Source: Bacteroidia bacterium | GTDB taxonomy: Bacteria; Bacteroidota; Bacteroidia; SXHM01 | Direction: 5' to 3' | NCBI GenBank assembly: GCA_022072225.1 | Contig: JAJVIC010000009.1 | Coordinates: 856,472 to 920,471, forward strand | DNA length: 64,000 nt | Shown: piece by piece, positions 55,297 through 64,000 of the stretch | Layout: every line of letters begins with the position of its first letter | How positions within the stretch are numbered: position 1 is the stretch's first letter | The notes under the pieces: generated by a model | What the model was told of the DNA's origin: nothing | The model's input: the letters and a program-made list of their open reading frames with translations, nothing else | The model's database searches: none | Position numbers and translations under genes: made by a program

Positions 55297-55953
55297 ATGC
55301 AAGAACTTTTTACCCACATCCTTCACTTAGATTTTGAGTGGCTTTTTCAGCAATACGGCACTTATGTCTATCTGATTCTGTTTATGGTGATTTTTATTGA
55401 AACAGGTTTGGTGGCTATGCCATTTCTTCCCGGTGATTCCTTGTTATTTACAGCAGGTCTTTTTGCCAATCAGATAAACCAGACCACAGGCGAACCTTTT
55501 TTAAATGTCTATTACCTGCTTGGTCTGCTATTTACTGCTGCGGTTTTGGGTGATAACTCAAATTACTGGATTGGCAGAACACTTGGGCTGAAAGTAATGC
55601 ACATGAAAATAGGAAAGAAGAATTTGGTAAAGCAGGAATATCTTGATAAAACGCATCAGTTCTATGAAAAATACGGAACAAAAACCATTATCATGGCGCG
55701 CTTTGTTCCTATTGTAAGAACCTTTGCTCCTTTTGTTGCCGGTGTTGCCGTGATGAATTACCGCAGGTTTGTTTCATTCGATATACTTGGAGGCGCGCTT
55801 TGGATTGGCTCTATGACTATTGCCGGTTATTTCCTGGGACAGTTTGAAATAATAAGAGACAATATTGAAAAGGTTGCCATAGGAATTGTTTTTATCTCAG
55901 TTCTGCCAATTGTTATTGAGTTAATAAAAGCACGTAAAGAGAAAGCTGAGTAA
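55297..55953 (+). CDS. DedA-family membrane protein
   Basis: 218 residues from ATG 55297; a frame extending to a TTG at 55261 lies within a repeat and is rejected. Four or more membrane helices and the family motif region GDNSNYWIGRTLG, plus FVPIVRTFAPFVAGVAVM near the C-terminal third. DedA proteins are conserved inner-membrane proteins involved in membrane homeostasis and probably lipid flipping. Its stop overlaps the aroE start (TAATG). Confidence 0.92.
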   Translation: MQELFTHILHLDFEWLFQQYGTYVYLILFMVIFIETGLVAMPFLPGDSLLFTAGLFANQINQTTGEPFLNVYYLLGLLFTAAVLGDNSNYWIGRTLGLKVMHMKIGKKNLVKQEYLDKTHQFYEKYGTKTIIMARFVPIVRTFAPFVAGVAVMNYRRFVSFDILGGALWIGSMTIAGYFLGQFEIIRDNIEKVAIGIVFISVLPIVIELIKARKEKAE

Positions 55954-56702
55954 TGAGAACCTTCGGGCTTATCGGTTTTCCGCTTACACACTCGTTTTCT
56001 CAAAAACACTTTACAGATAAATTTCAGCAGGAGCATATTTCAGATGCTGAATACCGCAATTTTCCGATTGAGAAAATTGAAGCGGTTCACTCTGTTTTTA
56101 CAACAGAGAATATCTGCGGATTAAATGTTACCATTCCTTACAAGCAGACAATTATTCCATTTTTAGATGAGTTGGATTCTTCAGCAAGTGCAGTAGGGGC
56201 AGTAAATACAGTAGTTTTCAGGAATGATAAAAAGATTGGCTACAACACCGATGTTTATGGTTTTGAGAACTCGCTTCTTAATTTTTTTGCAAAGACACAA
56301 AGAACCCAAAGAGGACTAAAGGCGTTAGTATTAGGAACTGGCGGCAGTTCAAAAGCGGTTGCTTATATTTTGAAAAAACTTGGAATTGAATTTCAGTTTG
56401 TTTCACGAAGTCAAAATGCTGGTGCCATTTCTTATGCTGATTTAAAACCGCAAATAATTCTTGAACATCATCTCATTATTAATACAACTCCTGTAGGAAT
56501 GTTTCCTCAAATACATGATGCAGCTGATATTCCTTACAGTTTCATTACTTCACAACACTTGTTGTTTGATTTAATTTATAATCCTGAAGAAACCGAATTT
56601 CTGAAACTCGGAAAACTGCAAGGCGCAAAAACAAAAAATGGTTTGGAGATGCTGCAACAGCAGGCAGAAAGGAGTTGGGAAATTTGGAATGAAACGAAGT
56701 AG
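55953..56702 (+). CDS. aroE: Shikimate dehydrogenase
   Basis: 249 residues. Reduces 3-dehydroshikimate to shikimate with NADPH in aromatic amino acid synthesis. The substrate loop GFPLTHSFSQKHF, catalytic Lys in NVTIPYKQT, Asp in YNTDVYGF and the Rossmann fingerprint VLGTGGSSKA are all present. A short QRTQRG stretch before the Rossmann fold is made by an AAGACACAAAGAACC repeat-like segment, a local insertion compared with typical relatives. Coupled to dedA by overlapping stop/start. Confidence 0.95.
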   Translation: MRTFGLIGFPLTHSFSQKHFTDKFQQEHISDAEYRNFPIEKIEAVHSVFTTENICGLNVTIPYKQTIIPFLDELDSSASAVGAVNTVVFRNDKKIGYNTDVYGFENSLLNFFAKTQRTQRGLKALVLGTGGSSKAVAYILKKLGIEFQFVSRSQNAGAISYADLKPQIILEHHLIINTTPVGMFPQIHDAADIPYSFITSQHLLFDLIYNPEETEFLKLGKLQGAKTKNGLEMLQQQAERSWEIWNETK

Positions 56703-56703
56703 T

Positions 56704-57276
56704 TTAATTCAGCTCTTCAACCTTAAAGCTCCTTTGTATTTCTTTCAGTTGCTCAATATTTTCAGGCCTGTCAATCAGCGTTCGTGTTAATATTGTTCCC
56801 AACCATGATGGAGAAACTATAACTTCCTCATTTGGGTATTTTGCTTTGTCTTCTTCATCTCTTGTAAGGATAAAACTGTATTTCTTGTTCGGGGTTTGTC
56901 TGTCGTTTCTGATGTAGTAATTCAGCGTGTTGTCTGCATAAAATGAAACAGAACTGTAGGTGCTGTCCGACATTTTTCCTGAAATGCGAATGGGGCCATT
57001 TAAAAGATTATAACCGCTTGCCACATATAAAAAGTCAGGATTAGGCATTACCACATGGCGGTCTTTATCGCTAATTATATCTGAATAAACAGGCACATTC
57101 ATTTTGCTGCCGGAGTTGAATTTTATTTTCAAAAGGATATAGCGCGGTGTGATGAAAATGGTGAGGAAATAACCAGCTAATACAGCAATTAAAAATAATA
57201 AAATTGCTTTCAAGGCTGTTCGGCTGCTGTCTCCTCTCCCCTTTGGGGAGAGGTTGGGAGTGGGGCTGTTGCTCAT
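56704..57276 (-). CDS. DUF1254-family membrane-anchored protein
   Basis: 190 residues. After a short N-terminus, one membrane helix (about 22-43) anchors a domain with the DUF1254-type core (KDRHVVMPNPDFLYVASGYN). The family function is unknown. It starts inside the stop of the DUF1214 gene (4-bp overlap), so the two are coupled. The first ~18 residues (SPTPNLSPKGRG) are encoded by a GC-rich dispersed repeat containing a CCTCTCCCC/GGGGAGAGG hairpin, so the natural N-terminus is probably the membrane helix. Confidence 0.78.
   Translation of the reverse strand: MSNSPTPNLSPKGRGDSSRTALKAILLFLIAVLAGYFLTIFITPRYILLKIKFNSGSKMNVPVYSDIISDKDRHVVMPNPDFLYVASGYNLLNGPIRISGKMSDSTYSSVSFYADNTLNYYIRNDRQTPNKKYSFILTRDEEDKAKYPNEEVIVSPSWLGTILTRTLIDRPENIEQLKEIQRSFKVEELN
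57233..57253. repeat. GC-rich palindromic repeat at the DUF1254 N-terminus
   Basis: CCTCTCCCC (57233-57241), loop TTT, GGGGAGAGG (57245-57253): a perfect 9-bp stem. It is the core of a common Bacteroidota intergenic repeat and here lies inside the coding start of the DUF1254 gene. Confidence 0.8.
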
Positions 57277-57842
57277 TTCTTCACTTTTTCAATAGTAGGT
57301 AACTGAACCGACTCAATATCTTTATATACATACTCCTGCGGATGATACATTCTTATTGTTAAATAAAATCTCCCCGATTTTCCACTAGGCAACCAGTTGT
57401 GTTCTTTTTTCAGCGATGAGATATTAATAATGAAACTGCTGTCGTTTTCGTATTTTACATTATCAAGATTGTAAGAAAATTTATCAGCCTCATTAGGCAC
57501 CAGAAAAAAATCTTCTCCATACAGCGTAATACTCCAATACCGCGCATCCAATGGAATACCTTTAATTACGTAATCATTTTCAACGTTCAGTTCTTCGCCT
57601 TTTGAATCTTGCTGGGCAACTAAATAAATTACTTCACTTGGATTCAATGCATATAAAGTTGCAACTGCACTACGGGCAGTTAGTAAGGGATTTTTACCTA
57701 CTTGCGCAAGATTATCGCCTTGCCAGGCACCATTTACAATGGTGGCATCTTTGTTAGTCCAGTGATGAATGCGATAATACGCAATTCCCCAGCCGATAAG
57801 CATACCGATGAGAATAAGTAATATGGCAGGTGATTTTTTCAA
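57273..57842 (-). CDS. DUF1214-family membrane-anchored protein
   Basis: About 189 residues from a TTG giving MKKSPAILLILIG; an in-frame TTG six codons earlier (57860) is also possible, so the start is uncertain. One membrane helix is followed by a DUF1214-type beta domain with YWSITLYGEDFFLVPNE and GRFYLTIRMYHP. In many bacteria DUF1254 and DUF1214 are joined in one protein; here they are two coupled genes (ATGA). Function unknown. It is divergent from the PKD/T9SS gene. Confidence 0.75.
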   Translation of the reverse strand: MKKSPAILLILIGMLIGWGIAYYRIHHWTNKDATIVNGAWQGDNLAQVGKNPLLTARSAVATLYALNPSEVIYLVAQQDSKGEELNVENDYVIKGIPLDARYWSITLYGEDFFLVPNEADKFSYNLDNVKYENDSSFIINISSLKKEHNWLPSGKSGRFYLTIRMYHPQEYVYKDIESVQLPTIEKVKK

Positions 57843-57896
57843 TTCGGAAATTCTAAGCAAATGTATTTTTTATTTTTATCTACATTTACCTTCCTT

Positions 57897-59018
57897 ATGT
57901 TTCGGTGCTTTCTTTCAGTTTTGGTTTCTCTGATTTTGTGTGCGACAGCTTACTCACAACCTACTGCCGCGTTTTCATTTACTGAAGTTTGTCTGGGCAA
58001 TACAACACAGTTTACCAATCAAAGCACCGCTGCGGTACCCGACACCATTGTTTCGTGGAACTGGAATTTTGGTGATGGCAGTAATGCTGCAACCCTGCAA
58101 AATCCAACACATTCTTATTTCGCTTTCGGAGTTTACCCGGTTCGTTTAATTGTAACAACGGTTTCGGGATTGCGCGATACGGTTATAAATGAAGTAGAGG
58201 TATATCCCCTTCCTGATGTTTCTATTTCTGCAAGTCCGTTTACCGGATGCCAACCTTTAACGATTGATTTTACCGGTAACATAACTATTGACTCCTCAGG
58301 AAGTATTGCAAGCTGGTTCTGGGATTTTGATGACGGTACAACTTCAACTCAACAAAATCCAACGCATACCTATTGGGAACTGTTTATTCATACCGTTCAT
58401 CTTACCGTTACTTCTGACGGAGGTTGTTCCGATTCTGCAACACGTGATATTTTCGTTCTTCAAAATCCGGTTTGCGATTTTACGGCTTCCCTGGTTTCGC
58501 TTAACGACAGCAGCCCCATTGTAAATTTCACCAACCTGAGTTCGGGTGGAAACATTGATTTGCTTTGGGATTTTGGCGATGGCACTTCTTCAACCGAATA
58601 CAGTCTTGTTCATACCTACGATACCTGCGGAACATACAATGTTATTCTCACTGCAACGGGAACAAATACCTGTGTAACTGTGGCTAATTACATTCTGGAA
58701 GTGTGTGATACACTGGTGCAGATTTACAATGGAGTAGGAGAGGAGCAGCCGTCTTCTCTTGGTGAATTCATCATTTACCCGAATCCTTCCAACGGTGAAC
58801 TGATTAATGTTAAATACGAGTTGGAAAAAGAAGAAACACTTTCCTGTTTTGTTGCTGATATTTCCGGAAGGTTGGTCGCAGCACCTTTCAGCAGAAGAAA
58901 ACAAGCAGCAGGAAAATATTCGTTTGAATTGAAAGAAAATCTTTCTCCCGGCATCTACTTTTTTACGGTTGATGTTTCAGGCAGAATGTATTCACGGAGG
59001 TTTGTTGTTATTGAATGA
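57897..59018 (+). CDS. PKD-domain secreted protein with T9SS sorting domain
   Basis: 373 residues from the ATG at 57897 that gives a clean signal peptide (MFRCFLSVLVSLILCATAYS); an earlier ATG at 57861 abuts the divergent gene. Three PKD domains carry WNWNFGDGS, WFWDFDDGT and LLWDFGDGT, followed by a C-terminal type IX sorting domain (about 295-373, with FIIYPNPSNGEL). It is exported by the type IX system to the cell surface, where PKD domains may bind polysaccharide or protein; target unknown. Its TGA overlaps the next ATG by 4 bp. Confidence 0.9.
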   Translation: MFRCFLSVLVSLILCATAYSQPTAAFSFTEVCLGNTTQFTNQSTAAVPDTIVSWNWNFGDGSNAATLQNPTHSYFAFGVYPVRLIVTTVSGLRDTVINEVEVYPLPDVSISASPFTGCQPLTIDFTGNITIDSSGSIASWFWDFDDGTTSTQQNPTHTYWELFIHTVHLTVTSDGGCSDSATRDIFVLQNPVCDFTASLVSLNDSSPIVNFTNLSSGGNIDLLWDFGDGTSSTEYSLVHTYDTCGTYNVILTATGTNTCVTVANYILEVCDTLVQIYNGVGEEQPSSLGEFIIYPNPSNGELINVKYELEKEETLSCFVADISGRLVAAPFSRRKQAAGKYSFELKENLSPGIYFFTVDVSGRMYSRRFVVIE

Positions 59019-61822
59019 AAAACTCCTTCCTCGATAAAGTCTCGCAACACATAGTTGATAATTATGCAGATGAAACAGAACATCTCTGTATTGTGCTGCC
59101 CAACAGACGTGCAGGGCTTTTCCTGCGCAGCATGATTGGGAAGAAGCTGAACAAACCCGTATGGTCGCCCACCATTTTTTCTATTGAAGATTTTATTATA
59201 AAGCTTTCGGGACATCAACTGGCTGATAACGTTTCGCTCATGTTCCGTCTTTATAAAGCCTACAAAGAATGCGAAGGTGCAGAAGCGCAAACACTGGATG
59301 AGTTTCTCAACTGGGGACAAAGTATTCTTGGTGATTTTAATGAAGTGGATATGCACCTTGCCGATGCCGGTAAATTGTTTTCGCACCTGAAAGGGCTGAA
59401 AGAAATGGAAGCATGGAATCCCGAGACAGGCCATGTGAAACAGAAGTATCTGGAGTTTTATTTTTCGCTCGGAAAACTGTATAAAATATTTACAGAACAG
59501 TTGCTTGCAGAAAACAGTGTTTACTACGGATTAGCTTGCCGCATCGTGAACGAAAATGCGGCTGAGCGATGCAAAGCGAATAAGTTTAACAAAGTGATTT
59601 TTGCAGGCTTCAACGCCTTCTCTGTTTCGGAAGAAAGAATAGCTGAAAAGCTCGTTCACGCTGGCCTGGCAGAAACACTCTGGGATACCGACAACTACTA
59701 CTTAAATGATTTAGACCAGGAGGCAGGCAGCTTTATCCGCAAGTATATTGGTAAAGAAAAGTTGTTTAAAAAAGATAAGTTTAACTGGATTGAAAATTAT
59801 CTTTCTGAAGATGAAAAAAACATTACCATCATTGGTGTAGCCAAAGATGTAGGACAGGCAAAAACGGCCGGAGACATTTTGCAGAAAGTAGCAAAAGAAG
59901 GAATTGATTTTTCCGAAACTGCTCTCGTTCTTGCCGATGAAAACCTTTTGTTTCCCATGCTGCACTCACTTCCTGATGAAGTGAAGGTAAACGTAACGAT
60001 GGGTTTTCCGCTGAAGAACCATCCGCTCACCGGTTTGTTTCAAACCGTTTTCAGTATGCAGGAAACGGAAGAAAAACTCGGAGGCAAAGGTTTTTATTTC
60101 CGTGATGTGTTGCATCTTTTCAATCAGCCTTATTTTATTGCGTTGACTGCGGATAACCGCAGATGGGTGAAAGACCGAGAAGATTACATCCGCGCCAACA
60201 ACCGCGTGTTCATTCGCTTTGGCGATGTGGCAAAAAACTCAGGAGATTCCATGCCGCTGGTGGAAACACTTTTTAATTCATGGCAAGGCTCGCCCGTTCG
60301 CGCGTTGAATGATTTGCTGCGCCTTTGCGAGTTGCTGAAAACTATTTTCTTCAAAGACAAAGAGCGCAACGCTACGGATGCTGAATTTCTTTTCTCCTTA
60401 CAAAAAATACTCACGCAGTTGCAGACCTGGCTTACCGAAAACCCCGAAGTAAAAGAAATAAAAACACTTGCCTTGCTTTTCAAGCGTTTGGTTTCGGGTG
60501 CTTCGCTTCCCTTTTATGGAGAGCCGTTAACGGGTTTGCAGATAATGGGTATGTTGGAAACCCGTACACTCGATTTTGAAAACGTAATTTTACTTTCCGC
60601 TTCCGAGGGCTTTCTTCCTGCCGGTTCACGCGCTCATTCGTTTATTCCGTATGAGATAAAAAGAGAATACGGTATTCCCGTTACGGGCGACAAGGATTCT
60701 ATTTTTGCGTATCACTTTTACCGTATACTGCAACGGGCAAAAAACATTCATATACTTTATAACACCGAACCCGGAGATTTGGGCGGAGGCGAGAAAAGCC
60801 GCTTTATCCGCCAGTTGCAGAGTGAATTGCCCCGCAAAAATCCGAATGCAAAAATAACCGAACTGCTGATGACCTTGCCGCCTTCCACTAAAGTTGCGGA
60901 CAACAGCATTGTGGTGGAAAAGAGCGAACCGGTTATGCAACGTTTGCAGGAGATGGCTGAAAAAGGTTTCTCGCCTTCAGCTCTCAACACCTATAAAAAC
61001 TGCAAACTGCAATTCTATTTTCAGAATGTGGAGAAACTGCGCGAGAACGAGGAAGTGGAAGAAACGCTGGAGGCCGATACGTTCGGAACACTTATCCATG
61101 CAGTATTGGAAGAGTTCTACAAACCGCTGGAAGGAAAAGAAATTACCCAAGCCGATATAAGAGCCATGCAACCCCGCGTTGCCGAACTCACACAAAAAGC
61201 TTTTGCAAGCGTTTATAAAAGCGAGGAAACAGCAGCAGGCAAAAACCTGATCAGTTTAAAAATAGCACAACGCTATGTAGAACGCTTTTTGCAAAAGGAA
61301 ATTGAATTTGTAGGCTCGCACCGTGTGGTGACACTTCTAAAATCCGAACATCAATTAGCAGGAGTACACAATGGCGTGTTTCTGCGTGGAACAGCAGACC
61401 GTATTGACATAATAAACGGAGTTGTTCGCGTTATTGATTACAAAACAGGAAAAGCCTTATCCAAAGAAATTACCGTAAATGATTTTGAAGAACTTGCTTT
61501 TTCACCCGATTTAAACAAAGCATTTCAATTATTCTTTTACGCCTGGCTGTATTGGAAAAGTGAAGAAGGACGAGTGACAAATGGCAAAGGAATACAAGCG
61601 GGTATTATCAGTTTTAAAGATTTGTCAGCCGGAGTAAAAGCGTTGAAATTAGATACTGAAGATTTGAAAATCGATTTATTAGACGAAAACAGTTTTGCCT
61701 TATTTGAAAAAGCATTGCAGACTTTACTCGCGGATATCTTCTCTGAAGAAGTTGCATTTACCCAAACCGATGATTTAAAGAAATGTGGCTATTGCAGCTT
61801 TGCGGGTATTTGCAGAAGATGA
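59015..61822 (+). CDS. AddB/RecB-like PD-(D/E)XK nuclease protein
   Basis: 935 residues. The N-terminal region (starting VLPNRRAGLF near residue 27) is a degenerate helicase-like domain as in AddB-type proteins. The C-terminal ~280 residues hold a PD-(D/E)XK nuclease: RGTADRIDI and DYKTGKA, with a four-cysteine 4Fe-4S cluster made of a Cys in TYKNCKLQF and the terminal CGYCSFAGIC. It should resect DNA ends during recombination repair with an AddA-type helicase, which is not in the window. Translationally coupled to the upstream PKD gene by a 4-bp overlap, an unexpected pairing. Confidence 0.88.
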   Translation: MKNSFLDKVSQHIVDNYADETEHLCIVLPNRRAGLFLRSMIGKKLNKPVWSPTIFSIEDFIIKLSGHQLADNVSLMFRLYKAYKECEGAEAQTLDEFLNWGQSILGDFNEVDMHLADAGKLFSHLKGLKEMEAWNPETGHVKQKYLEFYFSLGKLYKIFTEQLLAENSVYYGLACRIVNENAAERCKANKFNKVIFAGFNAFSVSEERIAEKLVHAGLAETLWDTDNYYLNDLDQEAGSFIRKYIGKEKLFKKDKFNWIENYLSEDEKNITIIGVAKDVGQAKTAGDILQKVAKEGIDFSETALVLADENLLFPMLHSLPDEVKVNVTMGFPLKNHPLTGLFQTVFSMQETEEKLGGKGFYFRDVLHLFNQPYFIALTADNRRWVKDREDYIRANNRVFIRFGDVAKNSGDSMPLVETLFNSWQGSPVRALNDLLRLCELLKTIFFKDKERNATDAEFLFSLQKILTQLQTWLTENPEVKEIKTLALLFKRLVSGASLPFYGEPLTGLQIMGMLETRTLDFENVILLSASEGFLPAGSRAHSFIPYEIKREYGIPVTGDKDSIFAYHFYRILQRAKNIHILYNTEPGDLGGGEKSRFIRQLQSELPRKNPNAKITELLMTLPPSTKVADNSIVVEKSEPVMQRLQEMAEKGFSPSALNTYKNCKLQFYFQNVEKLRENEEVEETLEADTFGTLIHAVLEEFYKPLEGKEITQADIRAMQPRVAELTQKAFASVYKSEETAAGKNLISLKIAQRYVERFLQKEIEFVGSHRVVTLLKSEHQLAGVHNGVFLRGTADRIDIINGVVRVIDYKTGKALSKEITVNDFEELAFSPDLNKAFQLFFYAWLYWKSEEGRVTNGKGIQAGIISFKDLSAGVKALKLDTEDLKIDLLDENSFALFEKALQTLLADIFSEEVAFTQTDDLKKCGYCSFAGICRR

Positions 61823-61848
61823 TTTATATTTTCTATTCCTTTGCATAA

Positions 61849-63273
61849 ATGAAATTTCTGAAGATAGGTCTCGCACTTTTTCTGCTATTTGAGGTATGTT
61901 TTTCTTTTTACCGCTATCAATATCTGCCTATGGATGGCGACATGATTTCATTGGCATTTGGTTATCATGAAGTAAAAAGTGATCCCTTTGGATTGAATGT
62001 TTTGTTGCACAATGCTTCCTATGGCGGCACCAATCGTTTTTTTGCTCATTGGCTTTCCGAAAAATATATTAAAAATGCACCGCTTGTTTTTAACCGGTTT
62101 GCTTCTCCTATCGACAGCCTTTATCTGGCATGGTCATTTGCAAGAATAGTTACACAGTTTTTCCTTATCTGGATTTTAGCCGTTTACATAACAGGAAATG
62201 GTAAGTTATGGGATCTTGATGTGCTGCTTTCTGCTGCTATAGTTGCTCCGTTGTTTCAGATTGAGGGTTACACGTATTACATGACCATTATTGGTTATTC
62301 CCTATCCTACACTTTTTTTTATGCTACAGCCTTTTGTACGGTAGCGCTCTTTTTTCTTCCATTCTTTAATGCAGCTTTTAAAAGAAGCGAATTGCGCTTT
62401 TCGCTGCCAATGATCATTTGGTTGATTGTGTTGGTTATTTATAATGCCTTCAACGGACCATTAAATGCACCGGTAATGCTTGTTATCTGTTCGTTTACAA
62501 TTGCCGTTTATTTTATCATAAAACTGCTTGAAAGTCCTGAACAAAACATCGTGAAAAAATTAATCACATCCATAAAAAATATTCCTTCCCATCTTGTTAT
62601 TATTTTCTCAATAGCTATTCTGGTAAGCATTTATTCTTTGTATATAGGAAAAAATAACTCAGAAAATTTATGGGAGACTATGTCTTTATACAACAGGTAC
62701 GCACGCTTATGGCAAGGGGTTTACATATATTACACCCAAAAGATTGGCCCGCCTCTGCTGATTATTATGATTGTAGTTAACTGGATACTAATCCGGTATC
62801 ACAAACAGGTGCAATCCCAAATTATTCTGAAAGCACTTCCCTGGTTTTGGTGTATTATCGTTCTTTATATTTTGCTTTTACCTTTAGGCGGTTATCGTCC
62901 CTATCGCCCGTATATTTTAAGAACCGATACATTGGTTCCGGTAACGTTGGGACTTATTTTATTCTACGGTCTTACAACATTTCACATACTGCGCACACTT
63001 TCTTTTCGCTATAAGTTTGTTTATTACTTAGTGATTATAGCCTGCACATTTGTTTATGTTAATGCCGATACCAAAACCATAAAGTACAATATATGTGAAC
63101 GTGAGGCATTGAAAAGAATAGCAGATTCTAAAGAAACATTTGTTTTCATTGATAACGATTGTTCGGTAGTAAACTGGACTAAAACCAATAGCTATAAAGA
63201 CAGCCGTGGAGCCACAGACTTATTATTGCATTGGGGAGTTGTTGATAAGAAAAAGTATTTTTATCAGAAATAA
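61849..63273 (+). CDS. Multi-pass membrane protein of unknown function
   Basis: 474 residues with about eleven predicted membrane helices spread from residue 5 to 400. The first extracytoplasmic loop contains YLPMDGDMISLAFGYHE, and the C-terminal ~45 residues are soluble. The layout resembles membrane glycosyltransferases that use lipid-linked sugars, but I see no diagnostic motif, so no function is assigned. A weak promoter-like TTCCTTTG precedes it. The next gene is a small lipoprotein 13 bp downstream. Confidence 0.7.
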   Translation: MKFLKIGLALFLLFEVCFSFYRYQYLPMDGDMISLAFGYHEVKSDPFGLNVLLHNASYGGTNRFFAHWLSEKYIKNAPLVFNRFASPIDSLYLAWSFARIVTQFFLIWILAVYITGNGKLWDLDVLLSAAIVAPLFQIEGYTYYMTIIGYSLSYTFFYATAFCTVALFFLPFFNAAFKRSELRFSLPMIIWLIVLVIYNAFNGPLNAPVMLVICSFTIAVYFIIKLLESPEQNIVKKLITSIKNIPSHLVIIFSIAILVSIYSLYIGKNNSENLWETMSLYNRYARLWQGVYIYYTQKIGPPLLIIMIVVNWILIRYHKQVQSQIILKALPWFWCIIVLYILLLPLGGYRPYRPYILRTDTLVPVTLGLILFYGLTTFHILRTLSFRYKFVYYLVIIACTFVYVNADTKTIKYNICEREALKRIADSKETFVFIDNDCSVVNWTKTNSYKDSRGATDLLLHWGVVDKKKYFYQK

Positions 63274-63286
63274 AACAACAAAATAA

Positions 63287-63655
63287 GTGGTTACTCAAAA
63301 AAATCAAGATCTTTTTTTCTTCATCCTCCTCCTCCTCACCTCCTGCACCTCCAAAGAAGTCCAACTCCGTGTCCGCAATTCAAGTGCTTATACTTATAAT
63401 AGTGTTTCAGTAAACACCAGCGGAGGCGAAAATGCTTATGGTACTATTCCCACAGGTGCTGTTTCGGATTACAAGACCTTTGAGTTTGCTTACCGCTATG
63501 CTTATATTTCGTTGAAGATAGATACTGTAAGTTATATTCTCCAGCCAATTGATTATGTAGGCGAAACAAAACTTAAAAGCGGAGACTATACCTATGAAGT
63601 TTCGGTTTATGACACCGCTACCCACCAGTTAGGGCTTACTTTAGTAGAAGATTAG
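63287..63655 (+). CDS. Small putative lipoprotein
   Basis: 122 residues from a GTG start. A hydrophobic segment ends in lipobox LLTSC, so the mature protein would be about 100 residues, beta-rich (KEVQLRVRNSSAYTYNSVSV) and without cysteines. I do not recognise the family. It ends immediately before a 125-bp tandem repeat, whose first unit begins 2 bp after the stop codon. Confidence 0.7.
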   Translation: MVTQKNQDLFFFILLLLTSCTSKEVQLRVRNSSAYTYNSVSVNTSGGENAYGTIPTGAVSDYKTFEFAYRYAYISLKIDTVSYILQPIDYVGETKLKSGDYTYEVSVYDTATHQLGLTLVED

Positions 63656-63656
63656 C

Positions 63657-64000
63657 TTCTTTTTCCCCTAAAATAAGTTCTTTTTTGCCTTCAGTGACTT
63701 CTTTTTCGGCAATAATCACTTCTTTCCCGGCTTCATTTCTTTCTTTCTTTACTTCATTTCTTTCTTTTTCGTCAGGAAAGTTTCTTTTTCCCCTAAAATG
63801 AGTTCTTTTTTGCCTTCAGTGACTTCGTTTTTCGGCAATAATCACTTCTTTCCCGGCTTCATTTCTTTCTTTCTTTACTTCATTTCTTTCTTTTTCGTCA
63901 GGAAAGTTTCTTTTTCCCCTAAAATGAGTTCTTTTTTGCCTTCAGTGACTTCTTTTTCGGCAATAATCACTTCTTTCCCGGCTTCATTTCTTTCTTTCTT
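63657..64000. repeat. 125-bp pyrimidine-rich tandem repeat, about 2.75 units, continuing past the window
   Basis: Units start at 63657, 63782 and 63908 (125 and 126 bp apart; the extra base is a G inserted in the second unit). Each contains TTCTTTTTCCCC, a TTTTTTGCCTTCAGTGACTT segment, CGGCAATAATCACTTC and several TTTCTTTC runs, so the plus strand is almost entirely pyrimidine. The minus strand stays open for about 40 codons per unit with Lys/Glu-rich sequence, but 125 is not a multiple of 3 and no start is seen, so coding is unlikely. No gene was found in the last 345 bp. Confidence 0.9.

Noticed and set aside
63660..64000. Minus-strand Lys/Glu-rich reading of the 125-bp repeats as a coiled-coil protein
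   Set aside because: The unit length is not a multiple of 3 and stop codons interrupt each unit.

Overview
The window looks like a chromosomal segment of a free-living Bacteroidota bacterium, probably Chitinophagales/Sphingobacteriia-like. That placement is inferred from several signs. There are two proteins with type IX secretion C-terminal sorting domains, and a complete bat aerotolerance operon (moxR, DUF58, batA to batE). The parvulin/SurA genes occur as a cluster, and at least nine promoters match the Bacteroidota sigma-A -7 element TAnnTTTG. Several families of short GC-rich repeats sit in otherwise moderately AT-rich intergenic DNA. No rRNA, tRNA, phage, transposase or CRISPR array was seen.

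Layout. 1-6.8 kb: the tail of a LytTR regulator, a large hybrid histidine kinase, and a leftward Usp-GMC oxidoreductase-NfeD group. 7-12.9 kb: guaB, then three periplasmic folding genes (parvulin protein, SurA_N-like lipoprotein, SurA). 12.9-20.2 kb: a MoxR ATPase, small Smr protein, peroxiredoxin, endonuclease III, an ECF sigma factor with an anti-sigma/TonB fusion, and smpB with the RelA/SpoT homologue. 20.3-24.9 kb: acyl-CoA dehydrogenase, peptide-binding lipoprotein and small proteins. 25.0-33.5 kb: the bat operon. 33.5-34.0 kb: a striking 41-bp tandem array. 34.1-40.1 kb: sucD, an acyltransferase, then the cluster I find most interesting: myo-inositol oxygenase, an MFS carrier, a GalU-type uridylyltransferase and a GHMP kinase resembling plant glucuronokinase. 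40.2-49.9 kb: a pseudo-alpha/beta hydrolase, small membrane proteins, an interrupted lipoprotein gene, a di-haem peroxidase with a T9SS-secreted repeat protein, a desaturase-CDGSH fusion and a toxin-antitoxin pair. 49.9-63.7 kb: cysteine desulfurase, phosphoglucosamine mutase, a TPR protein, a phosphosulfolactate synthase-rhodanese fusion, DedA, aroE, a DUF1214/DUF1254 pair, a PKD/T9SS protein, an AddB-like nuclease and two envelope proteins. The end of the window runs into a 125-bp pyrimidine-rich tandem repeat.

How genes may work together. Myo-inositol oxygenase would make D-glucuronate, the GHMP kinase would phosphorylate it at C1, and the translationally coupled uridylyltransferase would make UDP-glucuronate. 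This is the route plants use and would be unusual in a bacterium; it is a hypothesis from gene content and remembered motifs, not from an alignment. A second theme is that dispersed short repeats supply coding sequence. They form the C-termini and stop codons of two convergent genes and parts of the N-termini of at least four others.
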